From contig OY783214.1 of NCBI GenBank assembly GCA_963678705.1, positions 12,028,001 to 12,092,000 of the forward strand: 64,000 bases of DNA, read 5' to 3'. Numbering within the stretch: position 1 is the stretch's first letter; each line of letters starts with the position of its first letter. The translations under genes were made by a program, and so were the position numbers. The notes below the pieces were generated by a model. That model was not told where the DNA came from, ran no database searches, and saw nothing but the letters and a program-made list of their open reading frames with translations. This DNA comes from Panorpa germanica. Lineage: Eukaryota; Arthropoda; Insecta; Mecoptera; Panorpidae. Below are positions 25,081 through 38,300 of the stretch, piece after piece.

Positions 25081-25479
25081 TTAAATATCTATGCAGGAAC
25101 TCAAAAAATTGCATTGCTCTTAAAATCATAAAAGTGAACCTTTTCATCATTTTTAACAAGATTATAGTCTTCTTTCTATATGGAGATACAATATAATTTT
25201 TTTTTTTGATTTCTTGAAATTTTTTGATGCAGTTATGTTCGCTAGGCTTTAAATTAAAGAACTGCATCATTAGATTTTAAATATCTACGCAGAAACTCAA
25301 AAAATTGCATTGCTTTTAAAATCATAAAAGTGAATCTTTTCATCATTTTTAACAAGATTATAGCCTTCTTTCATTGCATACTCCGATAGAGAGATTTAAT
25401 ATATTCATATATCATAAACTAAAATACTTATTTAAAAATGAATTATAAATTTGAAATCAGCATTAAAAATTATTAGGTA

Positions 25480-26370
25480 GGATTTAGAAATGTCTTAAGA
25501 AATGTGGAATATCCTATTTTTGCTACAATTAAAAATCCAATGTTTTTATCAATTTTAACAAGAGTATAACCTTCTTTCATCCCAAGAAATGCTGAAAATC
25601 TAATTTTACTTAAAATTAAAAATACAAAGTTTTTATCAATTTTACCAAGAGTATAACCTTCTTTCATCCCAAGAAATGCTGAATATCTAATTTTACTTAA
25701 AATTAAAAACACAAAGTTTTTATCAATTTTAACAAGAGTATAACCTTCTTTCATCCCAAGAAATGCTGAATATCTAATTTTACTTAAAATTAAAAATACA
25801 AAGTTTTTATCAATTTTAACAAGAGTATAACCTTCTTTCATCCCAAGAAATGCTGAATATCTAATTTTACTTAAAATTAAAAATACAAAGTTTTTATCAA
25901 TTTTAACAAGAGTATAACCTTCTTTTATCCCAAGAAATGCTGAAAATCTAATTTTACTTAAAATTAAAAATCCAAAGTTTTTATCAATTTTAGCAAGAGT
26001 ATAACCTTCTTTCATCCCAAGAAATGCTGAAAATCTAATTTTACTTAAAATTAAAAATACAAAGTTTTTATCAATTTTAACAAGAGTATAACCTACTATC
26101 GTCTTAAGAAATGTGAAATATCCTATTTTTGCTACAATTAAAAATCCAATGTTTTTATCAATTTTAACAAGAGTATAACCTTCTTTCATCCCAAGAAATG
26201 CTGAAAATCTAATTTTACTTAAAATTAAAAATACAATGTTTTTATCAATTTTAACAAGAGTATAACCTTCTTTCGTCTCAAGAAATGCTGAATATCTAAT
26301 TTCACTTAAAATTAAAAATACAAAGTTTTTAACAATTTTAACAAGAGTATAACCTTCTATCATCTTAAGA
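25480..26370 (-). repeat. 87-bp tandem repeat, ten units
   Basis: Ten successive units with no stop on the - strand (296-codon open frame 25473-26363). Units differ at only a few bases each. The array is closed on the right by a hairpin (26350-26478) in which an inverted unit edge ('gatagaaggttatactcttg') pairs back. Confidence 0.85.
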
Positions 26371-26475
26371 AATTTAGAAAATCCTATTTATGCTAAAAGT
26401 AAAAACTTTGGATTTTTAATTACAGCAAAAACAGGATTTTCTAAATTTCTTAACACGATAGAAGGTTATACTCTT

Positions 26476-26979
26476 GTTAAAATTGATAAAAACATTTTCT
26501 ACATTTTGTATATTTTCTACAATATTGAAAATACAACAATTTTATCTAACTAAAAAAATGCAGTTTTTTTTTTATTTCCAACGCCTGATTATTATGCATC
26601 TATTTTTACATTGAATGAAGTATATGTGGTTGCATGTAAATCAGGTGTTTTAATTTTAACTTATATTGCCATCTATGAAACACATCTTTAACTATATCTC
26701 TTTTATCTACTGTATAATAGATGGCGAATATTATGGTTAATCTCTTGCTAAGTTATTATTTCTATAAAAGAATTAATAACACTAACAACTAATTATTAAA
26801 ATTATTATAATTTTACGCAATAAATACAATACTTTGCTGTTCAAAAGTCAATTTACATTTAAAAAAAAATAAAGCTATGTTTTCTACATTTCTCGAAAAG
26901 GTCTTGTTGAAGCATTTAACGAATGAATTAATTACTGTGTTTTCTTCCTAGTTTAACCTCTATGCTCATGATACCCTGA
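26476..26979 (-). repeat. Right inverted arm of the foldback element
   Basis: Mirror of 19691-20171. It contains a ~15-bp insertion relative to the left arm near 26525-26540 and otherwise matches closely. It ends at 'ataccctgat' (26971-26980). A diverged terminal motif, 'atgctcatgttgccct', lies further out at 27090-27105. Confidence 0.85.
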
Positions 26980-27105
26980 TACAATGAACAGTACTTCCAA
27001 TGTGCTAATAATCTAAAAAGTATGTGTAAATTAAAATCAGTCTTCTTTTAAGGAATGAAATAAAGTGTATACTTTTTATTTTAACTTTTATGCTCATGTT
27101 GCCCT

Positions 27106-29325
27106 AATGTTATATTCTAACATACTTTGATAACCGTTTTGAGGAACTTGCCATACGTTTGTTTGTAATTTCTGTTTCTGCCTCTGTTAAATAATAAAAA
27201 TAAAGATAATAAACACAGGAATATAATTAAAACCATAAAGTTCTTTGTATATACAACATATTTATTCCTATAATAAAATATAATGATTAGAATTATTAGT
27301 ACATTCTATAATATCTAAATGTATAAGAAGAATATATCACAAATGTTATACGTTATATTAAACATTTAAATGAAATTTTGTTAAATAACAATAAGTAGTA
27401 ATACTGGGTTTTACATGTATATACATCTACATTAGTTTTATTAATCTAGCAGCGGTAACACATACACATTTAAGGTTAATTCATTGACTTAGTACTCCAC
27501 GTTTATTTTTAAACATGTTTGTCATAAGTCCTAGACACACAAATGTGATTTAATTTATTATAAAAACAAATCAAGCATTTACTGTTTTTAATATAGAAAG
27601 TGTTGCGACTGTTAAGTAAACACTTATCCAAAAATTAAAAATTTAAATTAGAAACATAAATCTCACAATGAATTTATCAGAACCTTTTATACCTATCTGG
27701 TATATGTATCGCTACAAGGCTGGCTCCAGAACGGATAGGCTTGAGAGATTTTTATAAACCATATAAAGAGAAAAGTTTGCTGAAGAGGTGGATGATATCA
27801 CAATGATGCAATTAATTTTATTAGCATATGCAAAACTGTATAGCACACACCAATTCCGGATCCAAAATCAATCATTAAATTTAACTCATTTAAAATAACC
27901 TGAACATTTGAAAATTAATTGCATGCTAAAAAATAATTGTATGTAAAGTGTATATTACTTTTAAAGGAAATTTTATATCAACTCAGACCTCTATTATGAA
28001 ATTTATTGCCTATTGAGAGAATGTCGGATGTCTTCTCTGGTTGGCAATAGATTACAAGAGTCTATAGGAAATTACATAGAACTAAAACTAGAAAAGTATC
28101 GTACATATTTTATAAATAGTTCTATACATATAATGACTACATTTAAGATTTAATTTGGCCGTAAAAATATGAAATGTTTAAAATGATTGTTCAACATACA
28201 AATGCTAAATATCTAGCAAGTCAGAATATTAAAGTAATTATTGTTCGTTAAAAGATTTCTTTTTTAAATAAATAAATATAACAGTTTGAACTATATTGTA
28301 ACAGTTTGAATTAATATAATCCTAATTAATAGTTACGTTTATTTAGGGCTTATACAACATAAACAGAGCTACATGTTACAAAATGTTTTGTGACCAATTT
28401 TACGGCTTTTCTAAAAATAAATATACCTTTTACGCATTAAAATACTCATAAGACTTCTTAAGGATTAAAGATTTTTAAAAAGGCTATAACATAAGATCCC
28501 TTTAGATGAAATAACACTGAGATTCTTTAAAGTAAACTATTACATGAAATTTTCTTATTGTTTTCAGTATATTTACTTTTAAAATTATTCGTTTCTTCAA
28601 ACATATTATCAATATAATTCAAATATACAATTTTATACTTAGAAACTATAAAATTATTAGGATAATAGAACTTATTACTACAGATTTTATCATTATTACA
28701 TTCTAACATACAAAAATAGTATTATACGGGATATTATGAGTTACTTTTATATTTTTTCCATCTTCTTTTTGTTTATATTTTGCCTTAAAACTTTATATTT
28801 TATACAAGGCACCAATAAAACATCTATCAAGGTTGAACTATACTTAGTAATATTAATATAATCATTAAGTTGGTTTAATAATAATTATGTAGTATAATTT
28901 AAATTAAAAGCACACTACACTCTTATCTTTGGAAGTACCCTGTACTGAAGCAATAGATTGTTTTCATTGCATTTATTTAATAAAAAGTTAAATAATATTG
29001 AGAAGTAATAAATAAAATTGTATTGTTAGAATTAAATAGGAGATACCATGTTCAAAAATTCTATAAAACAGTTTAAATAACTTTAATATTTCCTTAAAAT
29101 TATACAGTTTTACTGTTACGTAGACCAGAACATGTGTTAAATGTAATATTTATTTATGTAACACAAATATAATATTTATATAACTTAACTTAATTGAGTG
29201 TTACTGCTTTTAAATAGAAGTACGTATAATTAAAATAACAGACTAGCCTTTGAATATAGTAACTCGAGCTTATGATACAGATATATTAATAAATAACAGT
29301 CTAATGGTTCTTATAAATAAATAAT
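27106..29325. other. Intergenic region 3' of Tmtc3
   Basis: AT-rich, without a recognisable gene. 28330-28560 ('gttacgtttatttagggctt', 'gaccaattttacggcttttc') resembles the MITE relic in receptor 3 intron 1 (13265-13350). A possible Tmtc3 polyadenylation signal (AATAAA on -) is at 29149-29154, about 175 bp past the stop codon. Confidence 0.4.
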
Positions 29326-32300
29326 TTAATTATGGTGACACGTAGAGAATGTATTTTTGATTCCAGTTCTTGTTATTTCCGGGCTATCAGAATATTCCCG
29401 CCTACTTCTAAATACCCCACTTTGTACACAATTACTAGTTTTATATTCTCTAGAATGTTCCAATGTGGTTTCTACCATTGAATTATTTTCAAGCATTGTA
29501 TTTTCTTGACACACGTTCTGAGATACATTCTCATCCTTGCTCATGTGCTGAAGACTTAAATCTTTAACCATACAACTTAAATTCATTGTAGATGTGTCAT
29601 TTGAAATTGTGTCTTCTATAGTTATATTATGAAGAGCATTTGTGTCATTTAACAAACTTGCACCGAACTCACTTGGTTCGTATTCATAAAATGTGCCTTC
29701 GTCAATTAATTCTGGATTTGCTTTAAATTTATTCACTCTGTTTTGAACTATATTTAAATGTTTTAATATGTATTCTTCATTTGGTGCTAAACGGTGGGCA
29801 TGCGCCAGACATGCCTGGGCCTGCACCAATTTCCCGCGTTCCACGTATACGACACATAAATTGTGGAGTCCCTGGATATTTACAACGTCCAATTTAAGTA
29901 TTTGTTTGTAACACTGAAAAATACAAGGTTGCAGTTAAAATTTAATTTAAAAACAAATTCCGTATACGTATTTCTCTAAAAAAAATTACTTACATTTTCT
30001 GCAGCATCTAAATCTTTAATATGATTGATATAAATATCTCCAAGTAGTATTAGTCCTTTGATATGATCAGGATAGTACTTAACTAGCTGATTTAAAAATG
30101 GGGCTGCTTGTAAAGGCCGATTATCATCGGCTAATAGTAAAGCTAAATTGAAAAGTGCACTGCGGAAATCGTGTTTCAGATGCACAGCACGCCGGAACCA
30201 ATTTTCAGCTCCAATAACATCACCATCGTCCATCGCGAGCATTCCCAAATTAAAATGAATCCTCTCATTATTGTCTGTAACAATAAAAACGGAATTGCAG
30301 TATTCTTAAGTAAATATACTCATATATGTGTAACACTCATTAAACATCTAAAATATTTCCAACCATCTTTCTTAAGCAGCTTAATAAGCCTTTCCCTTGC
30401 TAATATTCTGAAGTCTTCTCGACCCGTCTCTTGCAACAGTAAAGCAGAATTTAGTAAGGCTTGCTCATGATCGGGATCTAGTTCCAATGCTTTGTCCAAG
30501 TAGGCAAGTGCTTGAGACGTTTTTCCTTGCTCTAGAAAAACAACACCCAGCTAAAATGAAAAATAAATTGTTATGATGTGAAAATATTTATAAAATGAAA
30601 ATTAAAAAAAAGAAAAACAATTACATTGTAATAAATATCAGGATTATCACTATCATAAAGTAGCGCTCTCTCATAAACTTCTTGTGCTTCTTTAATTTTG
30701 TTCCATTTTACTAAAATATCACCTCTATTAATATAAGCCTGTGTATAATCAGCTCTCATACTAATAGCTTGACGATAAAGTAGATCTGCTTCTTCCAATC
30801 TCGACATATTTTTTGATATTAAATTAGCTAGATTTAAAAAGACGTTTAAGTGATTTGGTGCAATTCGTGCCTGGTACGATTCACCAGGTTTAGCTTTTGG
30901 CAGAAGAGATTTAGCTTTGACGTACGCTTCTTCAGCTTCTTTAAACATTTTTAAGTGATTGTAAGTCCTTCCAACATTAATGTGAGCTCCGACGTCATCT
31001 TCCTGAACACCTACAGCTGTTTGGAAATACTGCAATGCTTCACGATATTTCCCTTTAGCTTCCAAAGCATGACCAACGTTGTTAAATAACTTAGCGTTAC
31101 GTTGATTGACTTTCAAACCTAAAAATGATAAAGATATCTAATTATAGTGAACATTAAATAGTTTAAGGAGAAAGTTATTGATTTACCAGACATGAAGATC
31201 GTGTATTCTGATTCCCAGTCCCAATTGCGAGAATAGGTTTTAAGACCATGAGATAGGATTAATAAACTCATAGCACCCCAAGCAAGTTTAGGGAATTTCT
31301 TTTCAGCTACCATGTGCCACCCATAAGCAACTAGCATGCAGAATCCCATTGATGGCATATAGAGCACACGTTCTGCTATCACAAAGCCCACTGGGAAAAA
31401 TAAATTAGACGCTGGCAAGAATGGCAGTACCAAGAATGCGAGACCCTGAGATACAAAGAGAATTCTTAATTGTGTGATTTAAATTATATATATCAGATTA
31501 TAGAAAACTGAAAGTAGTTTTATTCATTATTTATTTATAATACAGTTACCATTATTATAATTGACACTTGTTGCCTGTTGTCTGCAAATAGTGCTGTCAC
31601 AGCAAGAGAGAAAAGTAACAAATACGCCATTAAAGTATAAATGTTTCGAGGATCACACAACATCTCTACTAGTGGAATTGTTCCCATGGTCCAATCACAG
31701 CAAAGGTCACAAGGAAATAAAAGCAGCCAGAGATTGACAGATATTAAATAATGATAAGACAGTTGTCGTGCTGGTGTAGCTGCTACGGATGCTGGATTGT
31801 CAAATCTGGAAAAGAGAATATTACAATATTTATTTAATAAAATACTAATATTTTATTCAGTTGTAAATGAAATTACACTCTGAAATATATTACTCAATTT
31901 GCATACAATTTTCATAAAGGTAAGATTACTCTTAGGAATTATTTAATACAGCTGTACGAGTATATAAAATAAACCAGTGTCGCCCACAAAAATGTTTGTT
32001 AAGGAGGTTCGTTATATCATCATAACAAATATTTCAAATTATCTAGTCTTTAGATGTGTTAATGTACTTAGATATTAGTTTATTATACATTACTTGCCCA
32101 TACATTTTATAGACCCTGGAATCATATGACCCGAATGTCGCAATTATGTTTTGCAGGGGATATTATTAAATTCAGTTCATGATACTGGAACGCCCATGTA
32201 CTATTATTATAGAGGCATATTACATAATATATCCAGAAAATTACTATTGTAGAATTACATGCATATACCATATACGAGCACACAAGTCCTAGAATTATTA

Positions 32301-35300
32301 GATTACAGATATATGGGCTGTTGGAAAATTTGCATATATATGAGGCGCTTGATATATTAAATATTCAGGAGAGTACAATTACATCACAAATGAAGCTTGC
32401 GTCAAATATATACGCGTTAATAATAAAACGGCTACACATTTATAGAACAGAATAATAAATTACATTAAAAACAGATGACAATTTTAATTGGAAACAATAT
32501 TTATCTCTATGTCAAGTGAAAACAAGTATAGCAGACCATTTGATGAAGAATTCAATTATGTGGTTCATAACATTTGATTTTGTGAATGTAACGAACCTAT
32601 GATATTAATTGTTGAACTGTTTTACCTGGTGAAAACAGGGAGCTGCGATCCCATTATCTGCAGACGAATGAACAACAGCAATACCGTGGTGATAGCTAAT
32701 ACTGCTAATCTTTTTGACGCTTCTCTGGGCCAGTGGGATTGTATTGTTCCGGATTTCCCGCTGAGTGTAGACCGCGCAATTAATTTCATGTCTATTGGTT
32801 TCAACTGAAAAAAAAAACACAATTTAATAATGACAGACAAAATACCATTTTATAAATAGAAAATATGTGTTTATGATTAGTTTATAAATTAAATTGACAG
32901 TTCTTGTAGAATTGGAAATGAAAAGAATTTCGTTATTATATTATTGAAAATAAAAAGATATAAATAGAAAAAATGGCGCGTGCTTTAATGTGTTTCCCGA
33001 TTTATTTAATCACAAAAGTTTCTTAATGTAACTAACATTTAGAAAATATTTTCTTAAATACCACAAATTATGTCTTTAAAAAAGTTATTTTAATGTAATT
33101 ACCTGTTGTGCTACAAACAGTTCATAGATGGCGCAGATACCAGTAATGGTGATTCCTTGTTCTTTGCTAAGCATGGCTGCTGCTACTGACGTCATGGATA
33201 AACAAAGAGAACCCCAACCTAAGGATAAAAAGAGAAAATAAGAGGATAAAAGAAAATATAATAATTCCAAAACGAAAAGGTCTTTTTAAATTATTATATA
33301 AAGCGATTAAAAATTATTCATGAGAATTCATTTTATAAGATTTAGTAAGAAAAAAGTTTTCTTTTAAGATAGAATGAATTTATATAAAAAATGTACTAAA
33401 AACGTTATCTATAGTATCGCCCTGTCATGTATAATATACAAGTGTATTGTAGGATGTATTCTTCATATCTTTCTTCTGTAAATGTTGCTATAGCATATTC
33501 AGAGATTTTGTTTCAATGGTATTTTGTTACAGCTTGAGTAAAGGTCATATAGACTTTTATAAAAATATGTTTTAGTACGTTTTTATATTACATAATAAAA
33601 TATTTTTGATGTGACTTTAAGTTGAAAATAATGTAAGAAGCATGACGCAATAATATATAAAGCGACAGGTGATAAAACATTGTGATATATGAAACAGACG
33701 TTTTTCATAGAAGCTCTGAAGGTAGCAACCAGAGCTGACTTTCTTTCATTTGCTAAGAATCAAAATCGATTAAAAGTGAAGAGTCTGAGATGTGAATATT
33801 AAATTTTAATGCATATTCGTTTAAAAAATCTTTTCGCTGAAACAATATTACCTAATATAATACGTTGTGTGACCTATTATTTAGCTTTTAAAAAATAAAT
33901 AAATTTCCCTAAAACTTAAGATTAAGGGTTAAGAATACTCTTTATGGATTGAAGTCAAATAAAATAAAGGCTATCGAGCAGGCAGAGAGAAGAAGAGAAG
34001 GAGGCGCAAGTGTGGAAGATGATTTAAGGAGAAGGGACAAAGAGATACAGCAACAGGAAAGAATGGAAAAAATCGAGAAGAGCAATTACAACACAAGATA
34101 TAAAAGGATTTGGGAGATACCACATTACTTAAGAGAAAAAGAGACAAAAAATATGAGAAGAATTGCCAGATTTAGATTGAGAAACGAGGAGAAAGGAAAC
34201 AGATACTGGGCAAATAGCGAGGAAAGAATGTGTAGAGTGTGCGGAACAGAGTTTTCTTGTCAGAAAAAAGTAATGAGCGAGAAGAATATTGTGCGTGAGT
34301 AAAGGAAAAAGGTGGATAGCGGAAATAGAGAATAGGAACGAGAAAAGAAAAGAAACAAGAGCTGCGAAAGAATGAAATAATAATCTCGTTATCTGGTTTC
34401 ATGGGGAACATGAAGAGAGAGGGTCAAGAGAAGAAGAAACAGAAAGCACTTTTGGAAGTAGCAAAAGTCTAAAATAATTTAAGTTTAGTTTTAAGTTTGA
34501 ATGTATATAGGAATTAAATGTATTAAGAAATATAATACTGTAGATTGTAAAGCCGAAAGACACACAATTAATATACGAGTATATAATAAAAAAAAAAAAT
34601 TAAAGCCTTTTAGAATAACTATAAAATAATAAAATAAAATCTTTTTAGATTAAATATTACTAGATTTTGTTTAAGTAAAATAATACATTAATTTAAGGTA
34701 ATATTAAGGATGCTATTTTTAGATTGAATGGATATGCGAATGTGCAAGAAGTACAATTATGTTTTAAAAGGTAATAAGTTGAGTAACATACGTGCTTCTA
34801 AGAAACATGTAATTTTTATTATGTTAGATAAACTATAAATATACAAAACATATGGTTCTTTTGATAATTTGGTTTTGCAGTTGTTTACTACTTTTGCCCT
34901 CTTTTCGAGCTCTGTATTATTTTGAATAAACTGTTAAATTTTAACAATACCTTTCTTTCTGTAATTTAGAATTTTGGATGCGTTTTACAATAGACTACAA
35001 TGAAATTTAAAAGGACACAAAAATAACTACACTGGAAGTTAGAAATTGTGATTTTGTTTAAGAAGGAAAACGCTATTTTAACTTTTTGCAAACCTGTCTT
35101 CTCCCTCGCTATACATTTATGTGACTTATATGAGTATATAATTTTACGCATAATTACTCCTGATGCTTTTTTTACGTATAAAAAGATAAACATATTTACC
35201 AGTACTTCTTTTTCGCTTAGCAGCTCGTGTATAAAAAATAAATGAAGATAAGAAAAACACTGACGACAGCATTTCCGCTCGCCCCACAACACCTGTCACC

Positions 35301-38300
35301 TGAAAATATAACATTATATGTATAACATTGTACAAGTATGTATAACATTGTACACAACATATCATTTTATTTTATCATGGTACTAGTATACTGTGTACTG
35401 ATTCAATATGTTATTACATACTCCCGTACAAACATTCATACACAGAAAAGATAAGCTTATTACATTTATATTCAAAGAAAGAAAAAGTTGAAAAATATTG
35501 TAATAATATATAGAGCAGAGTAGAGCGGAGCAAAGCGCACACTGCGACAAAAGGTCCCAGCACTACGAGGAAAGTTTTGTTGTTTGCTGCGGTAATATTA
35601 TGTGTATTGTATAAAGAGAAAATGGAAAAAAAAGGAAAGTTAGTAAATAGTTTTTCTTTTAAGATAGAATAATTTGCATAGTCTTTAGCATTATTTCATG
35701 TCTATGACAGAGGTTTAAAACCTGTGTTTTTATATTATTTGTGAAAATAAAAAAGTTTATAATTGAAATCATGAAATTGATTGATGAATATAGAAAAGAG
35801 ATTCCAAGTAGAATCAAAAGTCTGAAATGCGATCGAGGTGCTGCTTAGGATAAGAGTTTTGATAGTATCAGTGAGTCTGATACTTCACTTTGTCTGATTG
35901 GAATTGTTTAATGAGTTAGCAAAAAAAAAAACACTTATATAGACCCAATTTTTTCAATTATTTGAAAAGTGATTACATTTTTGTAATCAAGCACAAGAAA
36001 AGGTTTAAGCTTTGTTGTATAACTTTGTTTATTTTTTATTTTATTTTTTATATTACTGCTATTTCAATAGCTGAATTATATTCAAGTCGTATTCGTTGTA
36101 ATATAATAATTATGTGTTTTATAGATTTGTTTATCATTTAAATAAATTTATTCCAATCTAAAAATTATAGCTTTATGATATCTTTTACTAAATATTTTTA
36201 TTTATTAAATGTATCCAAATTGTTTATTCATTGTTTCACATTGAAACGATAAGACTGTCTCAAGATAATTTTATGTTATCTTTGTACTAGAAGGATAAAC
36301 ACAAAACCACTTGAACATCATATAAAAATAAAAACGCTAAATTTTTTTAATATGCATATCTTAGTTGCAAATCCACTTTTTGCTGAGAGAATTATATTAT
36401 TCTTATTAAGAAAGTCGCGGTTTATATTACTAAAAAAAGTATCTGTTATGCTTATAACACAGGCGAATATGCCATCACTTCCTGCTATAGTCCAAATCAC
36501 GATAGTTCAGCGATGATTTATACTTAAAAGAGGTTATAAGAGCGGTATAAATCTATAATACGATAATGAATTTTATCTTATTCGTTTCTATATACATTAT
36601 AGAAAAATAAGTGAATCAGTGCTTATTAGTTATATCGGCAGTTTATACCCCACAACTTGTTTTAAGTATGAGTCACCGCCTAACTCTCGCAGATTGAACT
36701 ATATACAACATTTTAACAGTTAAAGCTGAAATTGTTAAAGCAATTGTGTAAATGAATGAAAGTCATGTCTAAGTACAATTCCTTAAGGCTAAAGCATACA
36801 GCCTGGGAATTGTACTCGAAAACAAACATATTGTTAAAGGTTTTGCTACCCTGTTTAACAAAGATTTTTATAATTTTGTGTGTGATATTTTTTACTGTAA
36901 TCTTTTAGATGTTCTTAGACAAAGAAAAAAAAATTCATTTCAGCAAGGTGTTATTTATTATAACTCGTTGTTTAAAAACCCACTCTTGTTTTTTTCTTAC
37001 TGTTAAGCACTTTAATTAAAACATAAATATACTTCATTCATAAGACACCGGTTGTTTCAGACACATATTTGAAATATTATTACTGAGAACAACTTTTTAA
37101 AAATTTAGATTTTGTTGAAAAAAGTTTCGGTAATTTTTATTGTATATTAGAATTTGAAATTTTGAGTTTGGTTGTTATCAAGTTGATTTGATTATTTATA
37201 TACATAATCATAAACTTATTAGGAGGCTTTTAAATACACATATATGAGGCCACAACACTACAAAAAATCAGGACTAAGCATCAAAAATAGTTTCACGTTA
37301 AATAAATTAAATTAAAAAAATCAATAAAAGACTATTTTGGATAAAATTGGTCTACTTATAATAACTTGCTATATTAAACTTTAACCTACTTTCAAGAAAG
37401 AATTTAATCATTTATGTGTTTGAAAAGTACGAAGTTAGGAAACCAAACAGTCGCTCGATTTTGATTTGGAAACTGCTACAGCTCCGCAATCCCAAATAAT
37501 TTATGTAAATGATGTAATTAAACTTCGTTTAAAATCTCGTCGAATTAATTATCAATTCCCAACCCTTCATTATAATGATTCATTTTGATTTCCAGACGCT
37601 ACCCTTACATAAGACTCCAGCGACCTGTCGGTAACACAGGAAAAATAATTTATTGATTTCATTATTAAAGTATCTTAAATATCTTTAACAATTTTCCAGT
37701 TTAGAAACTCTCAATATCTGCATTATGCAGCAAAAACATTGGCGTTGGCAAGATTGTGGAACGGCGCCAGATGGGGCAACAACGAGAAGAAAAATAAAAA
37801 ATGACTTAATTTTGATACTGTACTCTACTCCTAGTTTTATACTAACTTTAAAACATTTCTGAATAATTTATAGATGAATAATAACGACACAGATAACTAC
37901 GACGAAAATAAAATGCGCAATATAGTCAGAATTACAAGATGAAAATTACGATTATATTTATAGCGGCAAACTATTTCAAGTGGGTGCTTTCAAACCTTCC
38001 AAACATAAAAATGGTGCTAATACAAATATTAAAAAGAATTAAGTCTTTAACAACAGAACCTTCTAATTCAAACACATTTATATGAGATTTGCACTCAGTA
38101 CTATTACAATCGACAATATACTATCTTAGTTATAGGGATTCGTCAAATTTCAATTCACAAATATTTTTTAAATTACCAGAGAAATTTTTATTGATAAATA
38201 AATGAATATTGAAATAAATGATTGATGATAAAAGACAGACTTTATCTTAAAAAGATAGAGACCGTTAGAAAATTTTGATCAAACAGTAACAATGTAAACA

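Larger units (their letters stand above)
19584..27105. mobile_element. Giant foldback-type inverted-repeat element with nested tandem arrays
   Basis: About 7.5 kb. 19691-20290 and the reverse complement of 26456-26979 are nearly identical. Weaker homology runs out to 'agggcatcataagcg' at 19584 on the left and its counterpart at 27105 on the right. Inside the arms are arrays of an 87-bp unit and a ~146-bp unit. From left to right: two 87-bp units, eight ~146-bp units, block C, a central palindrome, six inverted ~146-bp units, a ~350-bp spacer, six 87-bp units, six ~146-bp units, block C again, ten 87-bp units, a hairpin, and the right arm. 20230-21840 and 24070-25375 are direct duplicates of one another. 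No transposase or other recognisable protein is encoded. The layout resembles foldback (FB) elements, whose inverted repeats are built of tandem subrepeats. No clear target-site duplication was found. A host satellite locus folded by rearrangement is the alternative. Confidence 0.75.

Noticed and set aside
23489..26363. Long - strand open frames treated as protein-coding genes
   Set aside because: They are the 87-bp (3 x 29) tandem units; the open frame follows from the period. There is no promoter, splice signal or known domain, and the frames end where the arrays end.
20120..26370. CRISPR-like or other spaced-repeat array
   Set aside because: Units are contiguous without unique spacers, the genome is eukaryotic and no cas genes exist.
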